This document shows, one piece after another, positions 35,632 through 44,234 of a stretch of 64,000 nt of DNA (positions are counted from its first letter, which is position 1; every line of letters begins with the position of its first letter). Made by a program: the position numbers and the translations under genes. The stretch covers positions 248,001 to 312,000 of the forward strand of contig NZ_VKNW01000005.1 in the NCBI RefSeq assembly GCF_007474535.1. The letters run 5' to 3'. Below the pieces are notes generated by a model. That model was not told the DNA's origin and ran no database searches. It saw only the letters and a program-made list of their open reading frames with translations. The stretch comes from Chryseobacterium echinoideorum (GTDB lineage Bacteria > Bacteroidota > Bacteroidia > Flavobacteriales > Weeksellaceae).

Positions 35632-36348
35632 ATGATTTTCATTTTACTAATACTAAGCGTCATTTCCGGAGTTTTGCTGGGAAAATATTTTGGCAAAAAA
35701 GAAAAATTTGCTAAAAATCTACTGATTGTAAGTGCAGGATTTCTTATTACAATCTGTCTTAATGAAGTATTTCCGCAGGTATATCATACCGAAGCAGGAA
35801 ATTTAGGAATTTTTGTAATTGCAGGAGTTTTGCTTCAGATGATTCTTGAGGCACTTACCAAAGGTTTTGAACATGGTCATTTTCATTATCATAATGAAAG
35901 TAATATCCTTCCGATGGCTTTGATGGTGGGGCTCTTTATCCATGCTTTTATTGAAGGAATTCCGCTCGCTAACGAAACCAATCCGTTTTCTCCGTATCTG
36001 ATGGGGATTCTGGTTCATAATATTCCCATTTCATTTATACTGGGAACCTTTTTATTCAACCGAAAGGGTAGCAAAGCGTCTTATCCCTCTATTTTAATTG
36101 TTGCTTTATTTGCTTTAGCATCACCATTCGGAATGTTTTTGGGAAATTATTTTAATCCGGAATGGCAACCTTATTTTTTAGCTGTCGTCGGAGGAATTTT
36201 TCTTCACATTTCATCTGTTATTATTTTTGAAAGTAATAAAAATCATAACATCAATTGGTCTAAAATAGGTTTAGTCATTTTAGGAGTCTCTTTAGCATTG
36301 GTGATTCACCTTTTTCATATTCATCCTGATTCGGGACATACACATTAA
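35632..36348 (+). CDS. ZIP family divalent metal transporter
   Basis: A 238-residue ZIP carrier with about eight helices. The helix-4 metal site is HAFIEG (104-109), and helix 5 has HNIPISF (129-135). A His-rich cytoplasmic loop HGHFHYH (81-87) lies between helices 3 and 4, as in zinc or iron importers. The C-terminus ends in a second His cluster (HLFHIHPDSGHTH). It probably imports Zn(II) or Fe(II); the exact metal is not decidable. Not near a metal regulator. Confidence 0.88.
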   Translation: MIFILLILSVISGVLLGKYFGKKEKFAKNLLIVSAGFLITICLNEVFPQVYHTEAGNLGIFVIAGVLLQMILEALTKGFEHGHFHYHNESNILPMALMVGLFIHAFIEGIPLANETNPFSPYLMGILVHNIPISFILGTFLFNRKGSKASYPSILIVALFALASPFGMFLGNYFNPEWQPYFLAVVGGIFLHISSVIIFESNKNHNINWSKIGLVILGVSLALVIHLFHIHPDSGHTH

Positions 36349-36353
36349 AAAGG

Positions 36354-36390
36354 AAAACCGTTCAGTTATTTTAAACTGAACGGTTTTTTT
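36354..36390. terminator. Perfect 14-bp hairpin terminator
   Basis: AAAACCGTTCAGTT and its exact complement around ATTTTA, then a T-run; it serves the ZIP gene and, through the A-run on the left side, the converging metalloprotease gene. Confidence 0.85.
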
Positions 36391-36409
36391 ATGTTTAATA
36401 ATTATAAAA

Positions 36410-38788
36410 TTATCTGTTAACCATCACTAGCTTCTTCACAATCTGGTTACCTTCAAGCTCAACTTCGATCATATAAGTTTCTGTCGGCAGATGTCTTAAA
36501 TCTATTTTCTCTAAATGATCAGAGAAGAACAATCTTGATCTTTTAGGAATTACCAATTTACCATCCATTGCATAAATAGTATAATTAAATGCATACGGAC
36601 GAAGTGGTGCCTGTCTTGGGAAGTCTAATTTGATATATACGTATCCGTCATAAGATGGAACAGGATAAATCATCATTCCTTCGAAGAAAGTAGATGGAGT
36701 TGCACCAGGATTACCCGGTGTTCCAGGCGTCCCCGGAGTTCCAGGTGTACCCGGAGTCCCAGGTGTTCCAGGATTAGGTACCGGAGGTACAACCACAGCA
36801 GAAGAATTAACCGTAAAATTTTGTGAATTTACGTTTAGGAAAACATTATCAATTGCTTTTACCATAATTCTTGCATTGGTACTATTTCCTAAGTTACCAG
36901 GTACTGTAAGTGTATGAGTTCCGTCATTCGGTGTACTTGGAACCAATACAAAAGGGAAAGTAACTCCACCATCAGTTGATAATAAAATAGTGACATTTGG
37001 TGTACTTACAGGAGCAGCTGTGGTATTGGCAACGTTCCACGTGATGGTTTGAGATTGTCCTTCTGTCCACATTGTTCCAGGAGTATTTTGTGAAGTGACC
37101 ACGAAAGGACCTGCAGAATTTACTACCGTAAGTTTAACATCATCACGTCCTGTTTGCCCTCCCAGCGCATTATTGTCTCTCACCAAAACAGAAAAATTAA
37201 GCTCTCTTGCCCCAGATGGTAATTTTTCCCATGCTCTGTAATCTGTAGGATTTACAATTGCAGGATCATATCCGGAAACAATAGTTGATAATCTTGGAAA
37301 ATATCTTGAAGCAGACGCTGTAGGCATTACAGATCTGAAAAGCGGACCCACCGTACTTGCCGGCTGAGGTGGCATAGGTGCTACCCCTGCATCAATCTGT
37401 TCCCATGTATAAGTCAGTGGATCATTGTTAGCATCTGTTGCGGTTGCAGTCAGCATAAAAGGAGTACTTTTAGGAATACTTCTATCTAAACCCGCATTTA
37501 CTACCGGCTCTGCATTGGCAATAGGTGTTTTGGTTCCGCAAGTTGATGTGTTGCCTGTTGTAAGTCTGGTATACATTTCATTAATGCTTATTGAGTGAAA
37601 ATAAGCATCAGAGTTTTGCTGTACATTTGGCGGACAGATACCTGCATATCCCATGATTGAACTTGCGCTTCCCGGTTCTACGGTTGTAGGTGTATTTCTA
37701 TTACAGTTATTATTCTGTGTGTGCATAGCACCAAACTGATGCCCCATTTCGTGCGCTACATAATCAATAACAAAAGGATCTCCCACAGGGACAGCAGAAC
37801 CTGTTACAGCACCCGCCTTGCTGTTACCGCAAATAGCAGGCGTAGCCGCTAATCCGTTATCATTACCTGCATTAGCCTGAAAAAACAGATGTCCGATGTC
37901 ATAATTAGCAGAACCAATAATATTGTTGGTTACCGTGATGTTTTCATTAAGCATCTGGCTTGCATTCAATGTATTAAATGTGTCTGTGCTAATGAAAAAC
38001 AAAGCATCTGTATTGGGTATAAGCTGTAATCTAACTGCTATATCTCTTTCAAAAACACTATTAAGACGGGTAACAGCTAAATTTACCGCTGCCAAAACTG
38101 CTGCTTTTTTTTGTGCATCAGTTCCGCCTCCTACACCTGCCTGTCCGGCAATATAAGCAGTATATTCTGTTGTTGTTGTGATAGCAAGTCTGTATTTTCT
38201 GTTGAGACCGTCAATAACCGTTTTCTGAACAAGTGATGAAGAATTTGTCATGTCACTTTCTCCATTGAAAAGACAATTAAACTGACTGAGTGAAGAAGCA
38301 TCATTTCTTTTATAAATTCTGTATACCTGATTATCTCTGGTATAAGAATCAATATAATAAGTTCCTTCATTGCTGCCGATCATTCCGTTAAAACCAAAAT
38401 AAGGATCTATAGTAAATCTTAAAGTTACAGATTCGTCACCTTTTTTATATCCTATATATGATTTAATATCAGAATACCTGTTTTGCAAATCACGATGCAT
38501 GGTTGAAGATTCATAAACTTCATAAGTATCAAATGTTCCTGCGGGATTTGGAAAACTAAGCAAAATACCTTTCCTATAGTTTTTATAGTCTCTATCTGCA
38601 GCATCTTTCAGATTATCCTGAATCTTATTAACATTAAGCGTAAATAGAGAATAATCTGAAATTTTAATATTACTATCACGAACCTCCCCAATAGGATTTG
38701 AGCTAAGCTTTTTCCATTGGTTTTGCTGGGCAAATCCTGATGCCGAAAAGGCAAGTACCATACCCAGAATGAATAGTTTTTTCTTCAT
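36410..38788 (-). CDS. Secreted M12B-like (reprolysin-type) zinc metalloprotease with T9SS sorting domain
   Basis: A 792-residue exported protease. Signal peptide (first 20 residues), a propeptide-like region to about 190, a reprolysin-like zincin with HEMGHQFGAMH (His346, His350, His356; Glu347) and a downstream Met-turn SSIMGYAG, then Ig/fibronectin-like modules (around 430-670). A Pro-Gly-Thr repeat stretch follows (about six PGT units), and a C-terminal T9SS sorting domain starting near MMIYPVPSYDGYVYIKL. It would be secreted through type IX secretion, perhaps left on the cell surface. A lipoprotein gene starts the operon 16 bases upstream. Confidence 0.9.
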   Translation of the reverse strand: MKKKLFILGMVLAFSASGFAQQNQWKKLSSNPIGEVRDSNIKISDYSLFTLNVNKIQDNLKDAADRDYKNYRKGILLSFPNPAGTFDTYEVYESSTMHRDLQNRYSDIKSYIGYKKGDESVTLRFTIDPYFGFNGMIGSNEGTYYIDSYTRDNQVYRIYKRNDASSLSQFNCLFNGESDMTNSSSLVQKTVIDGLNRKYRLAITTTTEYTAYIAGQAGVGGGTDAQKKAAVLAAVNLAVTRLNSVFERDIAVRLQLIPNTDALFFISTDTFNTLNASQMLNENITVTNNIIGSANYDIGHLFFQANAGNDNGLAATPAICGNSKAGAVTGSAVPVGDPFVIDYVAHEMGHQFGAMHTQNNNCNRNTPTTVEPGSASSIMGYAGICPPNVQQNSDAYFHSISINEMYTRLTTGNTSTCGTKTPIANAEPVVNAGLDRSIPKSTPFMLTATATDANNDPLTYTWEQIDAGVAPMPPQPASTVGPLFRSVMPTASASRYFPRLSTIVSGYDPAIVNPTDYRAWEKLPSGARELNFSVLVRDNNALGGQTGRDDVKLTVVNSAGPFVVTSQNTPGTMWTEGQSQTITWNVANTTAAPVSTPNVTILLSTDGGVTFPFVLVPSTPNDGTHTLTVPGNLGNSTNARIMVKAIDNVFLNVNSQNFTVNSSAVVVPPVPNPGTPGTPGTPGTPGTPGTPGNPGATPSTFFEGMMIYPVPSYDGYVYIKLDFPRQAPLRPYAFNYTIYAMDGKLVIPKRSRLFFSDHLEKIDLRHLPTETYMIEVELEGNQIVKKLVMVNR
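36702..36776 (-). repeat. In-frame 9-base tandem repeat coding Pro-Gly-Thr units
   Basis: Imperfect 9-base units encode a run of PGT triplets flanked by NPG. It forms a collagen-like or spacer link between the protease modules and the sorting domain. Such repeats can change copy number without breaking the frame. Confidence 0.8.
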
Positions 38789-38804
38789 ATAATTTTATTT
38801 AATT

Positions 38805-39293
38805 TCAATTGATGGTTAATAATTTTATATTTTCCGGAGTTTTCCCAGATAATTTTATTATTAGAACCGGATTTTTAAGTTTACCAGATTTGTATTCTTC
38901 ACTTTCTATTTCTCTGTATTTAACTACTAAATCCTGATCTTTACTCTCTATTTCCGCAACTTCAATATCTCCGTAAACAATTTTATTTAGCTTGGGTTTT
39001 ATCACAAGTAAATATTCATTTTCTTCCAGAGTCGGAACAGGTTCAGATCTTGAGAAATTCTTATCACTCAGTTGGTCATATATTTCTACAACCTTTTCAA
39101 ATGTAGTCACAAGAGTTATTTCCGGTAGAGAAACATCTTTATTAAATCTTTTAATTTCAGAAAACTCAATTGCCTTTTGCTGGTGGTTCACTATCAATTG
39201 GTTATTTGCATTGTTATATCCCACAAAATTACTACAGCTCACAAATGCAACCATAAGTAAAAACGATACTGTTAACAAAAAAGAGTTTTTCAT
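38805..39293 (-). CDS. Hypothetical lipoprotein upstream of the metalloprotease
   Basis: A 162-residue protein with a lipoprotein signal peptide (LLMVAFVSCSN, lipid Cys20). The mature part has no recognised domain and is rich in Glu, Lys and Val in beta-strand-like patterns (ITLVTTFEKVVEIYDQL, EYLLVIKPKLNKIVYG). Being 16 bases from the metalloprotease gene on the same strand suggests a partner role, for example an inhibitor or chaperone anchored at the membrane; that is inference only. A -7 box TACCTTTG lies on the minus strand at 39311-39318. Confidence 0.65.
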   Translation of the reverse strand: MKNSFLLTVSFLLMVAFVSCSNFVGYNNANNQLIVNHQQKAIEFSEIKRFNKDVSLPEITLVTTFEKVVEIYDQLSDKNFSRSEPVPTLEENEYLLVIKPKLNKIVYGDIEVAEIESKDQDLVVKYREIESEEYKSGKLKNPVLIIKLSGKTPENIKLLTIN

Positions 39294-39645
39294 TTAAAAG
39301 TCTCAAAAAGCAAAGGTAATTATTATTGTATTTACAAAAAAAGTTTTTTTATATATAATGTGGTATTATTTTTTATAATTGTCCGTTTTAATCTATTGAA
39401 AAAATGTTTTAACATAAAGACCCGCAAAGATTTTATAACTAATTAAGGATATTCAATTTATTTCTTATAAAAAGACAAAAAATAGCTTGTATAAAAAAAA
39501 ACAATTAAAATTATAGTTAATTTTAATCATTTTTTAATCACAATGATTATGAAATTATAAAAAAACACAGTACTTTTGTTGCATAATATTTATTAAATAT
39601 TTGGTTGGTAAAGTAAAAGGCTCTCAGATTGAGAGCCTTTACTGT
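39294..39645. other. Intergenic region with a promoter box, an orphan promoter-terminator pair and AT-rich sequence
   Basis: About 350 bases. It has TACCTTTG on the minus strand (39311-39318) for the lipoprotein gene. On the plus strand TACTTTTG (39571-39578) is followed by a hairpin at 39616-39640, with no reading frame between. The rest is AT-rich. Confidence 0.5.
39616..39640. terminator. 11-bp hairpin, probable terminator
   Basis: AAAGGCTCTCA / TGAGAGCCTTT with loop GAT, lying a few bases beyond the end of the converging 121-residue gene on the minus strand. The T-tract is short. Confidence 0.6.
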
Positions 39646-40011
39646 TTATTTCATATTCACTACTTTATCTACAACATATCTTGTATTTCCTCTCCATGGA
39701 AGAGCACCATTATATTCTTTGTAATGAAGATCAAAAACTTTTCCGCTATTGAGTTCCAACTGTTTGAAAACTTCCGGATCAGAAACAGAAAATTCAAACT
39801 CATAACTGGTAATTGTTCCTGTTTTCCCTTTTCCGAAACCTTCTTGGATCAGTTTGCCTTCGTAGGTTTTAAAAACATATCCTTTTTTGATCGCATAGTT
39901 AAGATAACCAGATTTCACGCCCTCTCCGAAGACGAAAAAAAATTTATACCAGAAGAAAACTCCCAATAAAAGCAGAATAACTCCGGCTGTAATCCACAAA
40001 GGTTTTTTCAT
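39646..40011 (-). CDS. Hypothetical single-helix membrane protein
   Basis: A 121-residue protein with one N-terminal membrane helix (LWITAGVILLLLGVFFWY) and an exported or cytoplasmic beta-rich domain containing VKSGYLNYAIKKGYVFKTYEGKL in parts and LHYKEYNGALPWRGNTRYVV at the end. I have seen this family as a conserved hypothetical in Flavobacteriia, without a known function. It starts 28 bases after the acyl-CoA dehydrogenase gene and may share its transcript. Confidence 0.65.
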   Translation of the reverse strand: MKKPLWITAGVILLLLGVFFWYKFFFVFGEGVKSGYLNYAIKKGYVFKTYEGKLIQEGFGKGKTGTITSYEFEFSVSDPEVFKQLELNSGKVFDLHYKEYNGALPWRGNTRYVVDKVVNMK

Positions 40012-40039
40012 AGCAGTGTTTTTTTAGTTTTTGTTTTAA

Positions 40040-41179
40040 TTATTTTGAAATACTTCTCGAAATCACAATTTTCTGAATTTCAGAAGTTCCTTCATATATC
40101 TGCGTGATTTTTGCATCTCTCATCATTCTTTCTACGTGATATTCTTTCACATATCCGTAACCGCCATGAATTTGTACGGCTTCAATAGTTGTATCCATTG
40201 CAACTTGAGAAGCGTATAGTTTTGCCATTGCTCCACTTTCGGAAATATCTTTACCCTGATCTTTTTCTGCAGCAGCTTTAAAGCACAGCATTCTTGCAGC
40301 AGTGATTTGGGTTGCCATATCTGCCAGTTTAAAAGCTATTGCCTGATGATTAATGATTTCGGTTCTGAAAGCTTTTCTTGTTTTAGCATATTTAAGAGCC
40401 AATTCGTAAGCGCCTGAAGCAATACCCAAAGCCTGCGAAGCAATTCCAATTCTACCTCCGTTCAATACTGCCATTGCAAAGTTAAAACCAAATCCGTCTT
40501 CACCGATTCTGTTTTCCTTAGGAACTTTTACATTATTGAAAATTAAAGAATGAGTATCACTTCCTCTGATTCCCAATTTATCTTCTTTTAAACCGATTTC
40601 AAAACCTTCCCAGCCTTTTTCAACGATAAAAGCATTGATTCCTTTATGTTTTTTCTCAGGATCAGTCTGTGCAATAACGATGTAGTATGAAGCTGTTCCG
40701 CCATTGGTGATCCAGTTTTTGATGCCATTTAACAAATAGTAATCTCCTTTATCTTCTGCTGTTGTTTTCTGAGAAGTTGCATCAGAACCTGCTTCCGGCT
40801 CAGATAAAGCAAATGCTCCAATTACTTCACCACTTGCAAGAGGTGTAAGATATTTTACTTTTTGCTCTTCAGAAGCAAATTTTTCAAGTCCTGCACATAC
40901 CAATGAGTTGTTTACAGACATTACTACGGCAGCAGATGCATCTACTTTTGCAATTTCTTCAATTGCAAGGACGTAAGAAACACTATCCATTCCCGCACCG
41001 CCATATTTAGGATCTACCATCATTCCCATAAGTCCCATTTCTCCCATTTTTTTAACCTGCTCTGTCGGGAACTTTTGATCACGGTCTCTTTCAATAACTC
41101 CCGGTAATAGTTCGTTTTGTGCAAAATCTCTTGCTGCCTGCTGAATCATCAGCTGTTCTTCTGATAAATTAAAGTCCAT
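40040..41179 (-). CDS. Acyl-CoA dehydrogenase
   Basis: A 379-residue flavoenzyme that desaturates acyl-CoA at C2-C3 in fatty-acid or branched-chain amino-acid breakdown. Family signatures: GAFALSEPEAGSDA (substrate/FAD region), NGIKNWITNGG, ALNGGRIGIASQALG-like LNGGRIGIAS, and the C-terminal IHGGYGYVKEYHVER with RDAKITQIYEGTSEIQ, which places the catalytic Glu of the short/branched-chain group. Its full length is normal. The chain-length preference is not readable. Confidence 0.93.
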   Translation of the reverse strand: MDFNLSEEQLMIQQAARDFAQNELLPGVIERDRDQKFPTEQVKKMGEMGLMGMMVDPKYGGAGMDSVSYVLAIEEIAKVDASAAVVMSVNNSLVCAGLEKFASEEQKVKYLTPLASGEVIGAFALSEPEAGSDATSQKTTAEDKGDYYLLNGIKNWITNGGTASYYIVIAQTDPEKKHKGINAFIVEKGWEGFEIGLKEDKLGIRGSDTHSLIFNNVKVPKENRIGEDGFGFNFAMAVLNGGRIGIASQALGIASGAYELALKYAKTRKAFRTEIINHQAIAFKLADMATQITAARMLCFKAAAEKDQGKDISESGAMAKLYASQVAMDTTIEAVQIHGGYGYVKEYHVERMMRDAKITQIYEGTSEIQKIVISRSISK

Positions 41180-41415
41180 AAAATGTAAGAATTATATGCT
41201 CGTAAATTTACACTTTTTAGGCTAATGTTAAAAAAAATTAATGATTACAGATAAAACACTTATCATAGATAATTTTTAAATATTCAATAAAAATAAAAAT
41301 CAATTCAATTATCTTCGGTATTATGGCAAGCATTTTAAATATTTATAATTAATAGGAAACAATTTCACAATTAAAAAAAATTCTTATATTTAGGTTTCTA
41401 ACTATATTAAATATC

Positions 41416-43194
41416 ATGACTATAAAAAGATTATTCGATATACCATATTATGCTCTGCAAAATCTCCCCAAAAATGATATGTTTGTTACAAAATATCAGG
41501 GTGAATGGAAAAAAACATCCACACAGGAGTTTATTAATCAGGGGAATAAAATCTCTCGCGGACTTCTGAAACTAGGCATAAAACCCGGGGACAAAATCGC
41601 CCTCATTACCACCAATTCACGTACAGAATGGGCTGTAATGGATCTGGGGCTTTCACAGATTGGCGTAGTTTCTGTGCCTGTTTACCCAAGCATTTCTCCG
41701 GAGGATTACGACTTTATTTTCAATAATGCTGAAGTAAAATACTGCTTTGTATCTGACAAAGAATTGCTGGATAAAGTAAGAAAAATAAAACGCAATGTAG
41801 CAAGCTTACAAGGTGTTTTTACTTTTGACGACATCAGTGGTGCGGCCAACTGGAAAGAAATAATTGATCTGGGTGAAGATGACTCTACCCAAATAGAAGT
41901 AGAAGATCTTTCTAAAGGAATTAATCCTGAAGAACTCGCTACCATTATCTACACCTCAGGAACTACAGGAAAGCCAAAGGGAGTAATGCTTACTCACGAA
42001 AATATCGTGTCAAATGTGTTGGGTTCTGTTCCAAGAATTCCTAAAAATAAAAGTCTGGACTATAAAGACACCCGTATTTTAAGCTTTTTACCCATTTGCC
42101 ATATTTTCGAAAGAATGCTTTTCTATTTATTCCAATACAATGGGTTTTCTATTTATTTTGCAGAGAGTATTGAAAAAATGGGAGAAAATGTAAAAGAGGT
42201 AAAACCTCATTACATGAGTGTGGTTCCTCGACTTGTAGAAAAAGTGTATGATAAAATTTACAATACTGGCTCAAATGCAGGCGGATTGAAACAAAAAATA
42301 TTTTTCTGGGCTTTGAATTTAATTCAGAAAAAGAAAGTGATTTCAAAACCTTCCGGATTACAGGAAATCATTGCAGACAAATTGGTGTTTAAAAAATGGA
42401 GAGAAGGTTTGGGCGGTGAGATCATCACCTTAGTGTCAGGATCTGCGGCTTTATCAACAAGATTAAATTTAATGTTTCAGAATGCCGGAATTCCCATTCT
42501 AGAAGGGTATGGTCTGACGGAAACTTCGCCCGTAATATCCGTTAACTCTTTCGGAAAAATGAAAGTGGGAACAGTGGGACATCCTTTGGATAATTTAACC
42601 GTGAAAATTCAGGAAGATGGAGAAATTACCGTAAAAGGACCTTCTGTTTTTAAAAGTTATTTTAAAAATGAAGAAATGACCAAAGAAACATTTACTGATG
42701 AAGGATTTTTCAAAACAGGAGACATTGGTCATATCGACAGTGAAGGTTTCCTGCAGATTACAGACCGAAAAAAGGAAATGTTTAAAACCTCCGGCGGAAA
42801 ATATATTGCTCCCCAAACGATAGAAAACCTTGCAAAAGCTTCAAAGTTTATCGAACAAATCATGGTGGTGGGTGATGGCGAAAAAATGCCGACCGCTTTT
42901 GTACAGCCTGATTTTGAGTTTGCTAAAAACTGGGCATTGAGAAATAATTTAACTATTGGAACAACACCACAGGAAATTGCCCAAAACCCAGAACTAAAAG
43001 CCAGAATTGAAAAAGAGATTGATAAAATTAACGAACACCTTGGCAATTGGGAAAGAATTAAAAAAATTGAATTAACACCGGAAGTCTGGAGCATCGAAAG
43101 CGGACTCCTCACTCCTACTCTGAAGTTAAAACGTAAAGCAATTAAAGAGAAATTTATAGATTTGTATAATAAGATGTATGGACATCAGGAATAA
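41416..43194 (+). CDS. AMP-forming long-chain fatty acid-CoA ligase
   Basis: A 592-residue adenylate-forming enzyme, FadD/ACSL type. The P-loop-like motif is IIYTSGTTGKPKGV (residues about 177-190), with EGYGLTETSPV in the middle and FKTGDIGHIDSEGFLQITDRKKEM near the C-terminal hinge (in parts). It activates fatty acids to acyl-CoA. The neighbouring acyl-CoA dehydrogenase, divergent and 236 bases away, fits a role in fatty-acid use. A TATATTTA sequence lies upstream but is a poor promoter match. Confidence 0.92.
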   Translation: MTIKRLFDIPYYALQNLPKNDMFVTKYQGEWKKTSTQEFINQGNKISRGLLKLGIKPGDKIALITTNSRTEWAVMDLGLSQIGVVSVPVYPSISPEDYDFIFNNAEVKYCFVSDKELLDKVRKIKRNVASLQGVFTFDDISGAANWKEIIDLGEDDSTQIEVEDLSKGINPEELATIIYTSGTTGKPKGVMLTHENIVSNVLGSVPRIPKNKSLDYKDTRILSFLPICHIFERMLFYLFQYNGFSIYFAESIEKMGENVKEVKPHYMSVVPRLVEKVYDKIYNTGSNAGGLKQKIFFWALNLIQKKKVISKPSGLQEIIADKLVFKKWREGLGGEIITLVSGSAALSTRLNLMFQNAGIPILEGYGLTETSPVISVNSFGKMKVGTVGHPLDNLTVKIQEDGEITVKGPSVFKSYFKNEEMTKETFTDEGFFKTGDIGHIDSEGFLQITDRKKEMFKTSGGKYIAPQTIENLAKASKFIEQIMVVGDGEKMPTAFVQPDFEFAKNWALRNNLTIGTTPQEIAQNPELKARIEKEIDKINEHLGNWERIKKIELTPEVWSIESGLLTPTLKLKRKAIKEKFIDLYNKMYGHQE

Positions 43195-43198
43195 AAAC

Positions 43199-43224
43199 AA
43201 ACCGCTTCAAAAGAAGCGGTTTTT
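43199..43224 (+). terminator. Terminator after the acyl-CoA ligase gene
   Basis: AAACCGCTTC / GAAGCGGTTT, loop AAAA, then T-run. Confidence 0.8.
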
Positions 43225-43404
43225 ATATTTTGGGTTAACTTTTCGGTAATCAATAACTGGAAACAAGATGTTTCGTAAAATAACTTTTAGTCATATTAAT
43301 AACCACCCGTCAAAAATTCTTTTCTGAATTTCCACCACCCCTCCGAAGGATGGAAATTTTTGATTTTTCAGCTTGCTTTATTGTCCACAGTTTAATAGAA
43401 AAAG

Positions 43405-43438
43405 AAAAGCTGCCTTTAATTGAGGCAGCTTTTGTATT
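43405..43438. terminator. Hairpin terminator after the zinc-ribbon-like gene
   Basis: AAAAGCTGCCT / AGGCAGCTTTT with a 7-base loop, downstream of the minus-strand coiled-coil gene. Confidence 0.75.
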
Positions 43439-43455
43439 TTAAAACTAAGTAATAT

Positions 43456-44232
43456 TTAGAATTTAATCACAGATTTCATTTTCTCTGTTTCTTCCATTAC
43501 CAATTCGTCATCTACAAGGATTTTTCCTGAATGTTCGTCAATGATAATTTTCTTTCTCTGAGCAATTTCCATCTGTTTTTGTGGCGGAATCGTAAAGAAT
43601 GAGCCTTTTGGAGCCCCTCTTTCCAAACCTACAACTGCTAAACCTGTAGAAGAATTGCTTCTGATTCTGTTATAAGAAGCCAATAATCTTTCGTCTATTT
43701 TAGAAGCAAATTCTTTAGATTTTTCGATCAAATATTCTTCTTCTTTCTGCGTTTCAGAAACCAAACCGTTCAGTTCTTCTTTCTTGAATTTAAGGTGATT
43801 TTTAAGATCATTGATCTTATTGTTCAGATCTCCTAAAGTTTCTTCTTTATGACCAATTTTAGCACCAAATTCTTTGATTCTCTTCTCGGCAAGCTGAATT
43901 TCCAGTTCCTGATATTCTATTTCTTTTCCTAGCGCTTCAAATTCTTTATTGTTTCGTACGTTATCTTGCTGAGATTTGTATTTTTCAATAAGCGTTTTGG
44001 CGTGATTGATCACTTCATTTTTTGTACTGATCTGATCGTTCTGATCTTTTATTTCTGCATGAAATTTCTCAGCTCTCGTTTCAAGACCTTCAATCTCAAT
44101 TTCAAGATCTTCTACTTCTATTGGCAATTCTCCTCTTGTGTTACGGATTTCGTCCAATCTTGAATCGATGATTTGAAGATCATACAAAGCTCTTAATTTT
44201 TCTTCGACTGAAATTTCGGTGGTTTTTGCCAT
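43456..44232 (-). CDS. Coiled-coil protein of the C4-type zinc-ribbon family, cysteines replaced
   Basis: A 258-residue protein. A long coiled coil (about 30-190) is followed by the conserved segment GLAVVGLERGAPKGSFFTIPP and IIIDEHSGKILVD. In the usual zinc-ribbon family (CT398-like) this reads GACGGC...CEHCGRIL; here all four zinc cysteines are Pro, Ser, Asp and Ser. The fold may be kept without metal. In many bacteria it neighbours a Nif3-family gene, as here (2-base gap). The exact function is unknown. Confidence 0.85.
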   Translation of the reverse strand: MAKTTEISVEEKLRALYDLQIIDSRLDEIRNTRGELPIEVEDLEIEIEGLETRAEKFHAEIKDQNDQISTKNEVINHAKTLIEKYKSQQDNVRNNKEFEALGKEIEYQELEIQLAEKRIKEFGAKIGHKEETLGDLNNKINDLKNHLKFKKEELNGLVSETQKEEEYLIEKSKEFASKIDERLLASYNRIRSNSSTGLAVVGLERGAPKGSFFTIPPQKQMEIAQRKKIIIDEHSGKILVDDELVMEETEKMKSVIKF

Positions 44233-44234
44233 AT

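Noticed and set aside
36702..36776. Short tandem repeats taken at first for a CRISPR or VNTR array
   Set aside because: They are 9-base in-frame codon repeats for Pro-Gly-Thr within a protease gene, with no spacers.
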